NCBI GenBank assembly: GCA_945870985.1
Contig: CAMBUH010000006.1
Location: 1-35,102, forward strand
Direction: 5' to 3'
From: Chitinophaga pinensis
GTDB lineage: Bacteria; Bacteroidota; Bacteroidia; Chitinophagales; Chitinophagaceae
DNA length: 35,102 bases
Shown: in pieces, positions 20,041 to 29,042 of the stretch
How positions within the stretch are numbered: the first letter of the stretch is position 1
Layout: each line of letters begins with the position of its first letter
Notes under the pieces: generated by a model
Seen by the model: only the letters and a program-made list of their open reading frames with translations
Database searches by the model: none
Told to the model about the DNA's origin: nothing
Translations under genes and position numbers: made by a program

Positions 20041-20060
20041 ATAAAAACAAATAAAAACAA
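20041..20060 (+). repeat. Tandem 10-bp direct repeat (ATAAAAACAA x2)
   Basis: Read directly: ataaaaacaa ataaaaacaa, in the gldK upstream region. Confidence 0.9.
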
Positions 20061-20062
20061 TC

Positions 20063-20075
20063 TGGCCACCGGCCA
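20063..20075. repeat. Perfect inverted repeat TGGCC-ACC-GGCCA upstream of gldK
   Basis: Read directly; 5-bp arms, 3-nt spacer, 37 nt before the gldK ATG. Confidence 0.85.
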
Positions 20076-20112
20076 TTTTGATATTTTGTAACAGTTATAA
20101 TCAATCTGTACA

Positions 20113-21390
20113 ATGAAAGGATATGTAACAAACTCGGTTTATTTTTTGATTTCACTTGCCCTAGTTTCCTGCACATTGGGCGGTAAGTCAAAAGGAAAAT
20201 TGATCAATGATGGTCAATTGCGCGGAGTAGCGGCTACTTCCCGTCCAACTATGGGGCCCCCCTTGAATATGGTATATATTCCCCCTGGAACATTTCATAT
20301 GGGTCCTAGTGATGAGGATGTTAGCTATAACTATATATCCCGCAACCGACAGGTATCTATTCCTGGATTCTGGATGGATAAAACCGAAATCTCCAACGAC
20401 CAGTACCGACAGTTTGTGAACTGGACCCGTGACTCCCTGATTTATAAAATTTTATTCGGACCCGGCATAAATAAAGCCAATGATACTTCTGCTGTGAATT
20501 GGAAAAAGATGGCAACCGTTAAATTAGACCGGAACACAATTGAAAAATTAAATGAACTCAACCTGGCTCCCGATAATCGTTTATATGGAAGACCTGAAAT
20601 TGACCCTAGCAAAATTATGTATCGGGTAGAATTTTACGATCTGGCAACGGCTGCCAAACGCGAAAATGCCGGATTATACAGAAGTAACTTTATCATTAGA
20701 AGAGATGAGCCGATTTATCCCGATACCCTCGTTTGGATGAGAGATTTCTCTTATTCTTATAACGAGCCTATGACCAAAAGATATTTTTCTCACCCCTCCT
20801 TTGGTAAATATCCGGTAGTTGGTGTAACCTGGAAGCAGGCAGTAGCTTTTTGTCACTGGAGAACGCATTATCAAAATGCATACCTCGAAACGAAAAAAAT
20901 GTTGCAAGATGCTGATTATCGGCTACCCAGCGAAAGTGAGTGGGAGTATGCCGCTCGCGGGGGCCTCACCAACTCTATGTTCCCTTGGGGCAATCCCTAT
21001 TTGAGAAATAAAAAAGGTTGTTTACTAGCTAATTTCAAGCCAGGTAGGGGTAACTATATCGAAGATGGTGGCTTTTATACTGTTCCGGTGGATGCTTATT
21101 GGGCAAACCAATATGGTTTATATAATATGTCGGGAAATGTGGCTGAGTGGACGGGCTCTTACTTCTACGAAGGCGCCTATAATCTGATGTCTGATTTAAG
21201 TCCTGATATCCGGTATGAAGCAAAAGACACCGACCGCCCACGTGAGAAGCGCAAAGTAGTGCGAGGAGGAAGCTGGAAAGACATTGCTTTTTACTTGCAA
21301 GTTAGTACCCGAAATTATGAATACCAGGATACCGCGAAATCGTATATCGGATTCAGAACTGTAATTGATCTGGCCCCTCAAAAAAAATAA
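20113..21390 (+). CDS. gldK: Gliding motility / T9SS lipoprotein GldK (PorK)
   Basis: 425 aa; lipobox LVSC, FGE-sulfatase/SUMF1 fold (MVYIPPGTFHMGPSDED, YRLPSESEWEYAARGG, NMSGNVAEWTGS, VVRGGSWKD), followed by gldLMN. Confidence 0.93.
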   Translation: MKGYVTNSVYFLISLALVSCTLGGKSKGKLINDGQLRGVAATSRPTMGPPLNMVYIPPGTFHMGPSDEDVSYNYISRNRQVSIPGFWMDKTEISNDQYRQFVNWTRDSLIYKILFGPGINKANDTSAVNWKKMATVKLDRNTIEKLNELNLAPDNRLYGRPEIDPSKIMYRVEFYDLATAAKRENAGLYRSNFIIRRDEPIYPDTLVWMRDFSYSYNEPMTKRYFSHPSFGKYPVVGVTWKQAVAFCHWRTHYQNAYLETKKMLQDADYRLPSESEWEYAARGGLTNSMFPWGNPYLRNKKGCLLANFKPGRGNYIEDGGFYTVPVDAYWANQYGLYNMSGNVAEWTGSYFYEGAYNLMSDLSPDIRYEAKDTDRPREKRKVVRGGSWKDIAFYLQVSTRNYEYQDTAKSYIGFRTVIDLAPQKK

Positions 21391-21451
21391 TTAAATAAAC
21401 GAAACCAATATCCAACCCCTTGGCGGGTTACCACTAAAAAAATCAAACACA

Positions 21452-22213
21452 ATGTCAGCAAAAATTCCAGCAAAGGTTAACAAATGGCTAGATGTATTCG
21501 TATCTCTGGCAGCAGCAGTAGTAATTTATGGAGCATTGCAAAAATTATTGCATACGCCCATTGCAGATCTAATGCTTAAAATCGGGTTAACCGTTGAAGC
21601 CCTAATTTTTTTAACCTATGGGGTATTTTATGTGATATTCCCCTATATCGATGAGCATCCCGAAGTAGAGCATGTAAAACCAGCCACCGGAAATAAGGCA
21701 CTGGCTTCCATGGAAAAAATGTTAAGCGATGCAGAAATTACGCCTGCTACCCTTTCTAAATTGGGTGCCGGATTTCAGAAATTGGAAAATTCTGTTTCTC
21801 AAATGACGGATATCAGTGATGTAGTAAAAACTACAGGCGATTTCTCTAATAAAACCAAAGAAGCAACCGTGGCATTGGCTTCCATTAAAGATGCTGCTAA
21901 CACAGCTTCTATGTCGCTGGCGGGTTTCCATGGTGCTTCCGATAGTACCAAAGAATTTCATATTCAGATGCAGTCGCTTACTAAGAATTTGAATTCCCTA
22001 AATACGGTGTATCAGTTGGAATTACAGGAAGGTAATAATAACCTCAAAGCCATGAATGAATTCTATGGTAAATTGGCCCAGGCCTCTTCCGCCATGGCCG
22101 GTAGTGCCGAAGATGCCATGAAGGCGAAGGATCAAATTGCTGCTTTATCCAGCAACCTTGGCAAGCTGAATCAATTATACGGAAACATGCTCACTGCAAT
22201 GCAAGGCCGTTAA
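21452..22213 (+). CDS. gldL: T9SS inner-membrane motor protein GldL (PorL)
   Basis: 253 aa; two N-terminal TM helices (VNKWLDVFVSLAAAVVIYGALQKLLHTPIADLMLKIGLTVEALIFLTYGVFYV), coiled-coil C-terminus, position between gldK and gldM. Confidence 0.93.
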   Translation: MSAKIPAKVNKWLDVFVSLAAAVVIYGALQKLLHTPIADLMLKIGLTVEALIFLTYGVFYVIFPYIDEHPEVEHVKPATGNKALASMEKMLSDAEITPATLSKLGAGFQKLENSVSQMTDISDVVKTTGDFSNKTKEATVALASIKDAANTASMSLAGFHGASDSTKEFHIQMQSLTKNLNSLNTVYQLELQEGNNNLKAMNEFYGKLAQASSAMAGSAEDAMKAKDQIAALSSNLGKLNQLYGNMLTAMQGR

Positions 22214-22264
22214 TCGAATTGAATGAAAAACCCATTTATCGTGACTATTAAATTATAAAGCAAC

Positions 22265-23815
22265 ATGTCACTACCTAAAGAGCCGAGGCAGAAAATGATC
22301 AACATTATGTACCTAGTGCTTACCGCACTGTTGGCACTGAATGTTTCGGCAGAAATTTTGAACGCATTTAAAACCGTAGACCATAGTCTTCAGTCTGCCA
22401 CGGGCATTATCGAAAAAAAGAATGCTGATATTTTTGCTTCCTTTAAGAGAAAGCTGGAGGATCCGGTGTCTCGAGAGAAAGCAAGTATCTGGTTTCCCCG
22501 TGCCGAGCAAGCTAAAAAGCTGGCGGATGAATTATATACTTATCTAGAGAACCTGAAGAAAGAACTCAAGCAGGAAGCAGGTTTGAAGAAGAATGAAGAA
22601 GGCGAAGAAGTGTATAAAGAAGATGATCTGGATTCTCCTACCCGTTTATTTATTTCTGCTCCACCGGAGGGAAAGGGTAAGGGTCAAGAGTTATTCAAAA
22701 AATTATCTGATTTTAAAACTCAGTTACTTGCCATTGATGATACGCTGGCATTAGAAATTGGTAAAAATCTTCCGCTGGATTTAGCTATTCCTAAAACCAA
22801 TAATAAAGCCAGAAAAGAAGATTGGGCTTTCCATTATTTTCATATGACGCCAGCCATCGCTGCTATCACCATTTTAAGTAAACTTCAGAATGATGTTAGA
22901 AATTCAGAGGCGCAGGTGGTAGAGTATTGTCATAAGGAAATTGGAGAAGTTGAAATTATCTACGACGAGTTTCAGGCTTTTGCTCAAGCCGATACCCGTT
23001 ATCTGATGCAAGGGGAAGAATTAGTAATTACAGCAGGTATAGGCGCATTTAGCAAAAATGCTCAGCCCACTATTACCATTGATGGCAGATCGGTACCTGT
23101 TAAAGACGGAGCCGGTGAATATAAGCTTACTGCTAACGAACCAGGCCTTTATAGTAAAAAAGTACGGATTGACTTCAAAAAGCCGGATGGCACTCCTTCT
23201 TCTGTTGAAAAAGAAGTAAAGTACTCTGTAGGTACCCCCAGCGGTCTAGTTGTATCCACAGATAAAACCCGTGTTTTTTATGCTGGATTAGATAATCCGT
23301 TGAGCGTTACCGGCGGTAGTGGAGATGAAAAAGTAAATGTAAGCTTTGCAGGTTCAGGCGTAAACGGAACTAAAGTAGGTGCCGGTCAATATATGGTTAA
23401 TTGCAAAGATCCCGGTGTGGCAACGGTAATTGCAACCGATGGTAAAAATACTCAAAAGTTAACCATCCCTATTAAGCGACCTCCAGATCCACTGGCAACA
23501 GTGGGCGGTAAGGCTGGCGGACCAGTTCCTGCTAACTTTTTTAAAGCGCAATTGGGTGTGGCTGCTGAATTAAAAGATTTCGTTTTTGAAGGAGTTAAAT
23601 TTAAGGTAATCGAATATACCTTGGTATTCAACGGAAAAGGGTTTCCAGAATTGGCATTTACACAAATTAAAGGCGGACCTTACTTTAATGACGAAGCCAA
23701 ACAATACCTGAAAATGTGCAGAGATGGTACCACAGTTGTTATTGATGAAATTAAAGTGTTGGGGCCTGATGGAACCCGTAAACTCGAGCAAAATATATCA
23801 TTTACGCTACAATAA
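22265..23815 (+). CDS. gldM: T9SS motor protein GldM (PorM)
   Basis: 516 aa; MSLPKEPRQKMINIMYLVLTALLALNVSAEILNAF N-terminal TM is a strong GldM signature. Confidence 0.94.
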   Translation: MSLPKEPRQKMINIMYLVLTALLALNVSAEILNAFKTVDHSLQSATGIIEKKNADIFASFKRKLEDPVSREKASIWFPRAEQAKKLADELYTYLENLKKELKQEAGLKKNEEGEEVYKEDDLDSPTRLFISAPPEGKGKGQELFKKLSDFKTQLLAIDDTLALEIGKNLPLDLAIPKTNNKARKEDWAFHYFHMTPAIAAITILSKLQNDVRNSEAQVVEYCHKEIGEVEIIYDEFQAFAQADTRYLMQGEELVITAGIGAFSKNAQPTITIDGRSVPVKDGAGEYKLTANEPGLYSKKVRIDFKKPDGTPSSVEKEVKYSVGTPSGLVVSTDKTRVFYAGLDNPLSVTGGSGDEKVNVSFAGSGVNGTKVGAGQYMVNCKDPGVATVIATDGKNTQKLTIPIKRPPDPLATVGGKAGGPVPANFFKAQLGVAAELKDFVFEGVKFKVIEYTLVFNGKGFPELAFTQIKGGPYFNDEAKQYLKMCRDGTTVVIDEIKVLGPDGTRKLEQNISFTLQ

Positions 23816-23822
23816 TATGAAT

Positions 23823-24932
23823 ATGAAAAAGCTGCTCATTGTAGGAATGGTTTTAGCCGGTATGGGAATAGGCGTTCAGTCTATTGCTCAATCGGGATAT
23901 GGTAAAAAACCTGCTACTACCCCTGCTACTACCCCGGCTGCACAGCCCCCGGCTGCTCAACCTGCCCCAAAAACACCCGCACCCGCTGCAAAGGGCGGAA
24001 CGGCAGCCAAAAATAAAAAGGGCGCTACCCAAGCCGCCGCTAACCAAGCAGTTCAGGCCGCACCAGAACCAGCACCTGTGTTGGCTGCAGCGCCTAAAGT
24101 AGATACCATCCCTGTTGAATACGACACAACCAGTGCAGTTTCAAGACCGGAAATTTCACTTAGAAACGCTTTTGCTACCGACCGGAGCCAAAACAGAGAT
24201 CGTAAGCCATTGGAGTATGAACATCTGCGAGAAGATGATAATATGTGGAGTGAATTTATCTGGCGCGAAATTGATGCCCGAGAAAAAATGAACCAATCTT
24301 TCAATTATCCCGGATCGGATGACAATGGAGACCGTCGCTTCTTTTCGATATTGGTAAATGCCATTCAATTTGATTCGGTAACTGCCTTTGGGGATGATAT
24401 GTTTACCCGACCTTATACCTCCGATAAAATTCGTTCCGTTGTAAATGGCGGTTTAGATACCGTAGATGTTCCCGATTTAGAAAATGGTGGCATTAAGAAA
24501 AAGCAAGTAACCTATAAGCCACTTTTCTCATTTGATTCTGTATATACCTTCCGAATTAAGGAGCAATTAATTTTCGATAAAGAAGCAAGTCGCCTATTCA
24601 CACGCATCATTGGTATTGCACCCATTGCCAAGCGTATGGTAGGGGGTCGTTCTGAACCTTTTACCTTATTCTGGCTCTATTATCCTGATTTACGCAAAAC
24701 CTTTGCTAAAATAGACGTGTATAACCCCAAAAATTTCTCCAGTCGTATGACTTGGGAGGAACTTTTCGAGAGTCGATATTTTAGTAGTTATATCACCAAA
24801 TCCAGTGCTAATAACCCTAAAAATATAGATTTGCTTCAGATTGCCGGAAATAGTAAACTGATGCGCTTGTATGAGGGGGAGAATATCAAGACTAGGATTT
24901 TTAACTTTGAACAAGACCTTTGGCAGTATTAA
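23823..24932 (+). CDS. gldN: T9SS ring protein GldN (PorN)
   Basis: The ORF track starts at 23724 inside gldM; the likely start is 23817 or 23823 (MNMKKLLIVGMVLAGMGIG signal peptide). DDNMWSEFIWREIDAREKMNQSF and LFTRIIGIAPIAKR..FWLYYPDLRKTFAK are GldN motifs. Confidence 0.92.
   Translation: MKKLLIVGMVLAGMGIGVQSIAQSGYGKKPATTPATTPAAQPPAAQPAPKTPAPAAKGGTAAKNKKGATQAAANQAVQAAPEPAPVLAAAPKVDTIPVEYDTTSAVSRPEISLRNAFATDRSQNRDRKPLEYEHLREDDNMWSEFIWREIDAREKMNQSFNYPGSDDNGDRRFFSILVNAIQFDSVTAFGDDMFTRPYTSDKIRSVVNGGLDTVDVPDLENGGIKKKQVTYKPLFSFDSVYTFRIKEQLIFDKEASRLFTRIIGIAPIAKRMVGGRSEPFTLFWLYYPDLRKTFAKIDVYNPKNFSSRMTWEELFESRYFSSYITKSSANNPKNIDLLQIAGNSKLMRLYEGENIKTRIFNFEQDLWQY
23910..23933 (+). repeat. In-frame tandem 12-bp repeat (CCTGCTACTACC x2) encoding PATTPATT in GldN
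   Basis: Two identical 12-bp units read directly. Confidence 0.9.
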
Positions 24933-24952
24933 AAGGTATCATATTTTCTTTT

Positions 24953-24982
24953 AAAAAGGGGGCTTGTAGCCCCCTTTTTTTT
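24953..24982 (+). terminator. Rho-independent terminator downstream of gldN
   Basis: AAAAAGGGGGCT-TGT-AGCCCCCTTTTTTTT: 7-bp G/C-rich stem (longer with A/T pairs) followed by an 8-T run, 20 nt after the gldN stop. Confidence 0.92.
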
Positions 24983-25022
24983 ATATCATAATCAATAAGT
25001 TACTAATTATTTATCTTCTTGT

Positions 25023-25052
25023 TTGAAATATCCTAATAAATTAGTATCTTCG
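25023..25052 (+). promoter_or_regulatory. Candidate Bacteroidetes promoter (TTG-N19-TATCTTCG)
   Basis: TTG at 25023-25025, 19-bp spacer, TATCTTCG at 25045-25052 (one mismatch to TAnnTTTG). Confidence 0.4.
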
Positions 25053-25086
25053 TTACGGTTTTTCATAGGATATTGGATTTTAAAAC

Positions 25087-25117
25087 GGGACTGGATTTTT
25101 ATCCTGGTCCCTTTTTT
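25087..25117. terminator. Hairpin terminator between gldN and uvrC (stronger T-run on + strand, possibly bidirectional)
   Basis: GGGACTGGAT-TTTT-ATCCTGGTCCC stem followed by TTTTTT on +; on the - strand the hairpin is followed only by GTTTTA. Confidence 0.7.
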
Positions 25118-26927
25118 ATTTATAACCCTCCCTAAAATAGTTCACTACTAAGGCAGCTTTAGATTTGCCAATAATTTTCTCCAATGATTCGGGTGATTGT
25201 AGCTGAACCTTTTTTACTGATTTAAATGCAGTTAATAATTGTTGAGCTGTTTGTGATCCAATTCCCGGAATTTTTTCTAATCCGTTGGTAAAAGTTCCCT
25301 TAGAGCGAATATTCCTGTGGAAGCTAATTCCAAAGCGATGTACTTCATCGCGGATAAATCTAATTAGTTTCAAACTGTCGCTATTCCAAGGTAGGCGAAT
25401 AGATTGCTGATCCCCTGCAAAAAATAATTCTTCCTCATTTTTCGCTAACCCAAATACCGTCATTTTACCAATCAATTGCAATGCCCGAATACTCTCTAGG
25501 GCAGCATTCAATTGTCCCTTGCCGCCATCTATAATTACTAATTGCGGCAGTGATTTTTCTTCTTCTAATAATCTTTTATACCTGCGATATACTACTTCTT
25601 TCATGGTAGCAAAATCATCAATGCCAGTTACAGTTTTTACGTGATAGTGCCGGTAATTTTCTTTGCTGGGTATGCCCTCTAAAAAACATACCATGGCCGA
25701 TACCGGATAACTGCCTTGAAAATGACTATTATCAAAACATTCTATATGTGCTGGTAAGGCGGGTAATTGCAAAAGTGCTTGCAGCTCGCTTAATACTTGC
25801 TTTTTTTCTGCGGCTGATTTACCTACTGGCTGCCATAATTTTTTTTGCTGAATTTCCTGTTGATAGTAATTCACATTCTTCAGGGATAAATCTAATAGCT
25901 TTTTCTTTTCTCCAGCTTTTGGAACCAGGATAGTAATATCTTTTTCCGGATAATTAATCGGAAACGGCACCACACATTCAGCTGCCATGCTGTTAAATTG
26001 CGCTCGCATGTTGGCAAGGGCAAAAATCAATACTTCTTCATCTGATTCTTCTAATTGAATTTCCAACTGAACAGTATGCGTTTGAACTATGGTTCCATGT
26101 TGAACCATCAGATAGTTTACATAAGCGGTAGACTGGTCTCGCAATAAAGAAAACACATCTAGGTTTCCGTGTAATTTGCCTACAATCACCGATGATGCCT
26201 GATACGCTTCCAGCGAATTGATTTTTTTTTGCCAAATAGCTGCCTCTTCAAAACGCAACAACTCGCTGCTTTCTTTTAGCTGTTTTTTAAGATAGGCAGT
26301 TACCGGCTGCAAATTCCCTTTGATGATATTTTTTACCTGCAATAGATCTTCTGAATAGGCTGCTGCTGATTGTTTTTTTTCGCAGGGACCTTTACAATTA
26401 CCCAGATGATATTCTAAGCATACTTTATATTGGCCCTTTTCAATTTTGTCGGCAGCAAGATTAAGGGTGCAGGTTCTTAGTGGAATCATTTGTTTAACCA
26501 GTTCTAACAACTGCCGCACGCTGCCAACAGATGCGAAAGGTCCGATATACTCCGACCCATCGGCATATTTTCTGCGGGTAAGGAATACACGGGGAAATGG
26601 TTCTTTTTTGATTACTATATACGGGTATGTTTTATCGTCTTTAAGCAGAATATTATACCGGGGGTGATACTGTTTAATCAGGGCATTTTCTAGCAGAAAA
26701 GCATCTTGTTCCGAATCTACAATCGTAAATTCTATCCGATCAATTCTTTTTACCAGTTCATGGGTTTTATAGGTAGTAAATGTATTGGTAAAATACGAGG
26801 ATACCCTTTTCCGGAGATCCTTTGCTTTGCCTACATACAATAACTGATTTTCCGCATTGTAATATTTGTAGATACCCGGCTCGTGCGGAAGTCCCAGGGC
26901 AATCGGGGCAAATTCTTCCTGCGTCAT
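25116..26927 (-). CDS. uvrC: Excinuclease ABC subunit C
   Basis: 603 aa; PGIYKYYNAENQLLYVGKAKDLRKRVSSYF GIY-YIG domain, ECFDNSHFQGSYPVSAMVCF, VIIDGGKGQLNAA, EKIPGIGSQTAQQLL. Confidence 0.95.
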   Translation of the reverse strand: MTQEEFAPIALGLPHEPGIYKYYNAENQLLYVGKAKDLRKRVSSYFTNTFTTYKTHELVKRIDRIEFTIVDSEQDAFLLENALIKQYHPRYNILLKDDKTYPYIVIKKEPFPRVFLTRRKYADGSEYIGPFASVGSVRQLLELVKQMIPLRTCTLNLAADKIEKGQYKVCLEYHLGNCKGPCEKKQSAAAYSEDLLQVKNIIKGNLQPVTAYLKKQLKESSELLRFEEAAIWQKKINSLEAYQASSVIVGKLHGNLDVFSLLRDQSTAYVNYLMVQHGTIVQTHTVQLEIQLEESDEEVLIFALANMRAQFNSMAAECVVPFPINYPEKDITILVPKAGEKKKLLDLSLKNVNYYQQEIQQKKLWQPVGKSAAEKKQVLSELQALLQLPALPAHIECFDNSHFQGSYPVSAMVCFLEGIPSKENYRHYHVKTVTGIDDFATMKEVVYRRYKRLLEEEKSLPQLVIIDGGKGQLNAALESIRALQLIGKMTVFGLAKNEEELFFAGDQQSIRLPWNSDSLKLIRFIRDEVHRFGISFHRNIRSKGTFTNGLEKIPGIGSQTAQQLLTAFKSVKKVQLQSPESLEKIIGKSKAALVVNYFREGYK

Positions 26928-27517
26928 AACGGGGTATTTTTTTCATGTTCCCAACTTACATCTATTATTTCTGTGTTGGCAGTTCCTGCTTTATCGGTTT
27001 TGGTTCTGCTAATTAAGAATCCTTTATTGGTTCTCCAACTCAGGTGTTCGTTAACCGAAGTGTCGGCTATTTCGTAACTACACTGTATGTTTATTCTTTT
27101 TACCAAACGGTTCTGATCGTTCAGCAGGATATCTGTATATTCAAAAGCGGCTTGTTCGGGCTTTAGTGGCTGATAGGTAAGTGTATAACTGCTGGTACTT
27201 AAATCATGTAGGATACTTTCTTTGTAGAGTTGCTTCTCTTTGGTGAATTGGGTTAGCAAACTGTCGAATAATCCGCAAAAGAGCAAAAAAGAATCTCTCC
27301 CCAGGCTATGAATGCTGGTCTGTTGATTTCTGGTATATCGAAAGGTACGGGGTAAATTACTCAAATCGGCATCTTCAATCTGCCCATGAATAAAATGTGC
27401 AATCGGATAAAAGGAGGCGGTATCTGCTAGTGCCTGCACAGAACCCACTTTCCCTGATTTTTGCTTGCATCCTGCCCACACCATTACAAATGCGATAAAT
27501 ATTATCCAGCCTTTCAT
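26924..27517 (-). CDS. Putative lipoprotein of unknown function
   Basis: 197 aa; signal peptide with lipobox-like VWAGC; stop codon overlaps the uvrC start (ATGA). Confidence 0.7.
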   Translation of the reverse strand: MKGWIIFIAFVMVWAGCKQKSGKVGSVQALADTASFYPIAHFIHGQIEDADLSNLPRTFRYTRNQQTSIHSLGRDSFLLFCGLFDSLLTQFTKEKQLYKESILHDLSTSSYTLTYQPLKPEQAAFEYTDILLNDQNRLVKRINIQCSYEIADTSVNEHLSWRTNKGFLISRTKTDKAGTANTEIIDVSWEHEKNTPL

Positions 27518-27569
27518 CCCCTAAAATTATTCAATTTTACTGAAGGCAATTACAGAAATAATCACTCGC

Positions 27570-29018
27570 TTATTTGTATGGGCGGGTAACGCTAAAACGA
27601 ATACCGTAATCAATCAGATTCTCCCGAACCGGGTAGAGGTTAGAGTAGGTAGGAAGGTTTTGATATCTCACTTGCGGACCTACTGAGAAGGTGGCTGTTC
27701 GGGTTTGATACGTTAGGTTAATGCCTGCACCGGTATTAATATTCCATTTGCGCAACAAATCCTTTCCTTCGGTATAGTGCTTGTAATCAGAAGAGATCAG
27801 CCAGGTATTGGATTGTAAAGTAAAGGTAGGTTGCACAGAAGCTTCGGCTGTTAGTCCCCATTTTTTACCATCCAGCACTTTCCATTGTATACCCACAGGA
27901 GCAGATATTTGATACATGCTGTTGCTGAGGGTAGTTGCCCGATAGCCGGCATTATTGTTATACGGGGAATAAAAACTAATCGTTTCAACTCCTCTGTTAT
28001 TAATCAGCGACATAGAAGCCAAATCTCGTGTTCGTGTTTCAAAGGTTTCAATTTCGTATCTGCGCAAATTCAGTTGTAAACCTGTGGTTAACTGAAAGCG
28101 CTTGGAAAGACTGTATAAAATGGAAAAGCCTAGTTCTAGTCCTAATGCCGGCCGATGCCGAACTACTTCATTCACACCACTATTCAAATTACTGGTTAGG
28201 GGCAGATTGGCTGCGGAGGAGCTGTTGGTAGCAGTGGTTTGAATTAATTCTTTCAGCTTATAATCAGTTAATTGGCGGAAGCTGATAGAAGGGGTTGCAT
28301 ACACTTGAAAGCCAATCCTTGAACTTTTGTGTTGAATAGGCGTGTTACCTACAAAGGGGAAATCCTTCAAATACTCATCCGTAGATTGTTGAAGATTCCC
28401 TTTTGCATTTGCCATTTTTCGCAATTCATTTGCAGGGTTGGCAGTATTTTCTTCTGCGTCGGCAGTTGAATCGTATAAGATAGATTCGGTAGTAATGGGT
28501 GTTAGAATAGTAGCCGATACCGTTTGAGATTCATTAACAGGTAATGCCAATGGAGTAGACTGCCCCAAAGTAAGGGTTGCCTGTTTTTCTGGTGTGAAAA
28601 GTTCCCTAGGTGCAACAGCCGGTTCAATAACAGCGTGGTTATAATCAACGGGAGGCTGAATAGCGGCGATGGTTGCCATAGTTAATGCTTCGGGTGCGAT
28701 ACTTTTCAGGTAATGATTATTTTTTTCATCCGGCGATAATTCATTTTGCTCGGAAGGGCTTGCTGAGGCTGAGACGGTTTGCTGACTTACGGGTGGCAGA
28801 ATCAGGATGTGGGTATTGGGTGTTCGGTTGAGCAGGGTAGAAATGGTAAGTGCTGAAATTATAAATAGAGAGATAAATGTGAGGGCTGGCCATGATTGTT
28901 TGCCGTGCAACTCTGTTCTGATCTTGTTCCACACAGGGTCAGACGGATACATCCGGTGCGATTTTACTTCCTCTTGTAAAAACTGCTCAAAATCTTCTTG
29001 TTGGTACTTGTTTTTCAT
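27570..29018 (-). CDS. Membrane-anchored anti-sigma-like protein with C-terminal outer-membrane beta-barrel-like domain
   Basis: 482 aa; N-terminal soluble segment FEQFLQEEVKSHRMYPSDPVWNKIRTELHGKQ, one TM (WPALTFISLFIISALTIST), long Ser/Thr/Ala/Pro-rich linker, then alternating beta-strand C-terminus; directly downstream of an ECF sigma gene. Confidence 0.65.
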   Translation of the reverse strand: MKNKYQQEDFEQFLQEEVKSHRMYPSDPVWNKIRTELHGKQSWPALTFISLFIISALTISTLLNRTPNTHILILPPVSQQTVSASASPSEQNELSPDEKNNHYLKSIAPEALTMATIAAIQPPVDYNHAVIEPAVAPRELFTPEKQATLTLGQSTPLALPVNESQTVSATILTPITTESILYDSTADAEENTANPANELRKMANAKGNLQQSTDEYLKDFPFVGNTPIQHKSSRIGFQVYATPSISFRQLTDYKLKELIQTTATNSSSAANLPLTSNLNSGVNEVVRHRPALGLELGFSILYSLSKRFQLTTGLQLNLRRYEIETFETRTRDLASMSLINNRGVETISFYSPYNNNAGYRATTLSNSMYQISAPVGIQWKVLDGKKWGLTAEASVQPTFTLQSNTWLISSDYKHYTEGKDLLRKWNINTGAGINLTYQTRTATFSVGPQVRYQNLPTYSNLYPVRENLIDYGIRFSVTRPYK

Positions 29019-29042
29019 ATTAATCAGACCAATCCTACTTAT

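Noticed and set aside
23724-23822. N-terminal extension of the gldN ORF overlapping gldM
   Set aside because: The signal peptide begins at MNMKKLL (23817/23823); the extension is a frame-shifted reading of gldM.
20113-24932. gldKLMN as a novel system
   Set aside because: This is the known type IX secretion / gliding motility core operon in its standard order.
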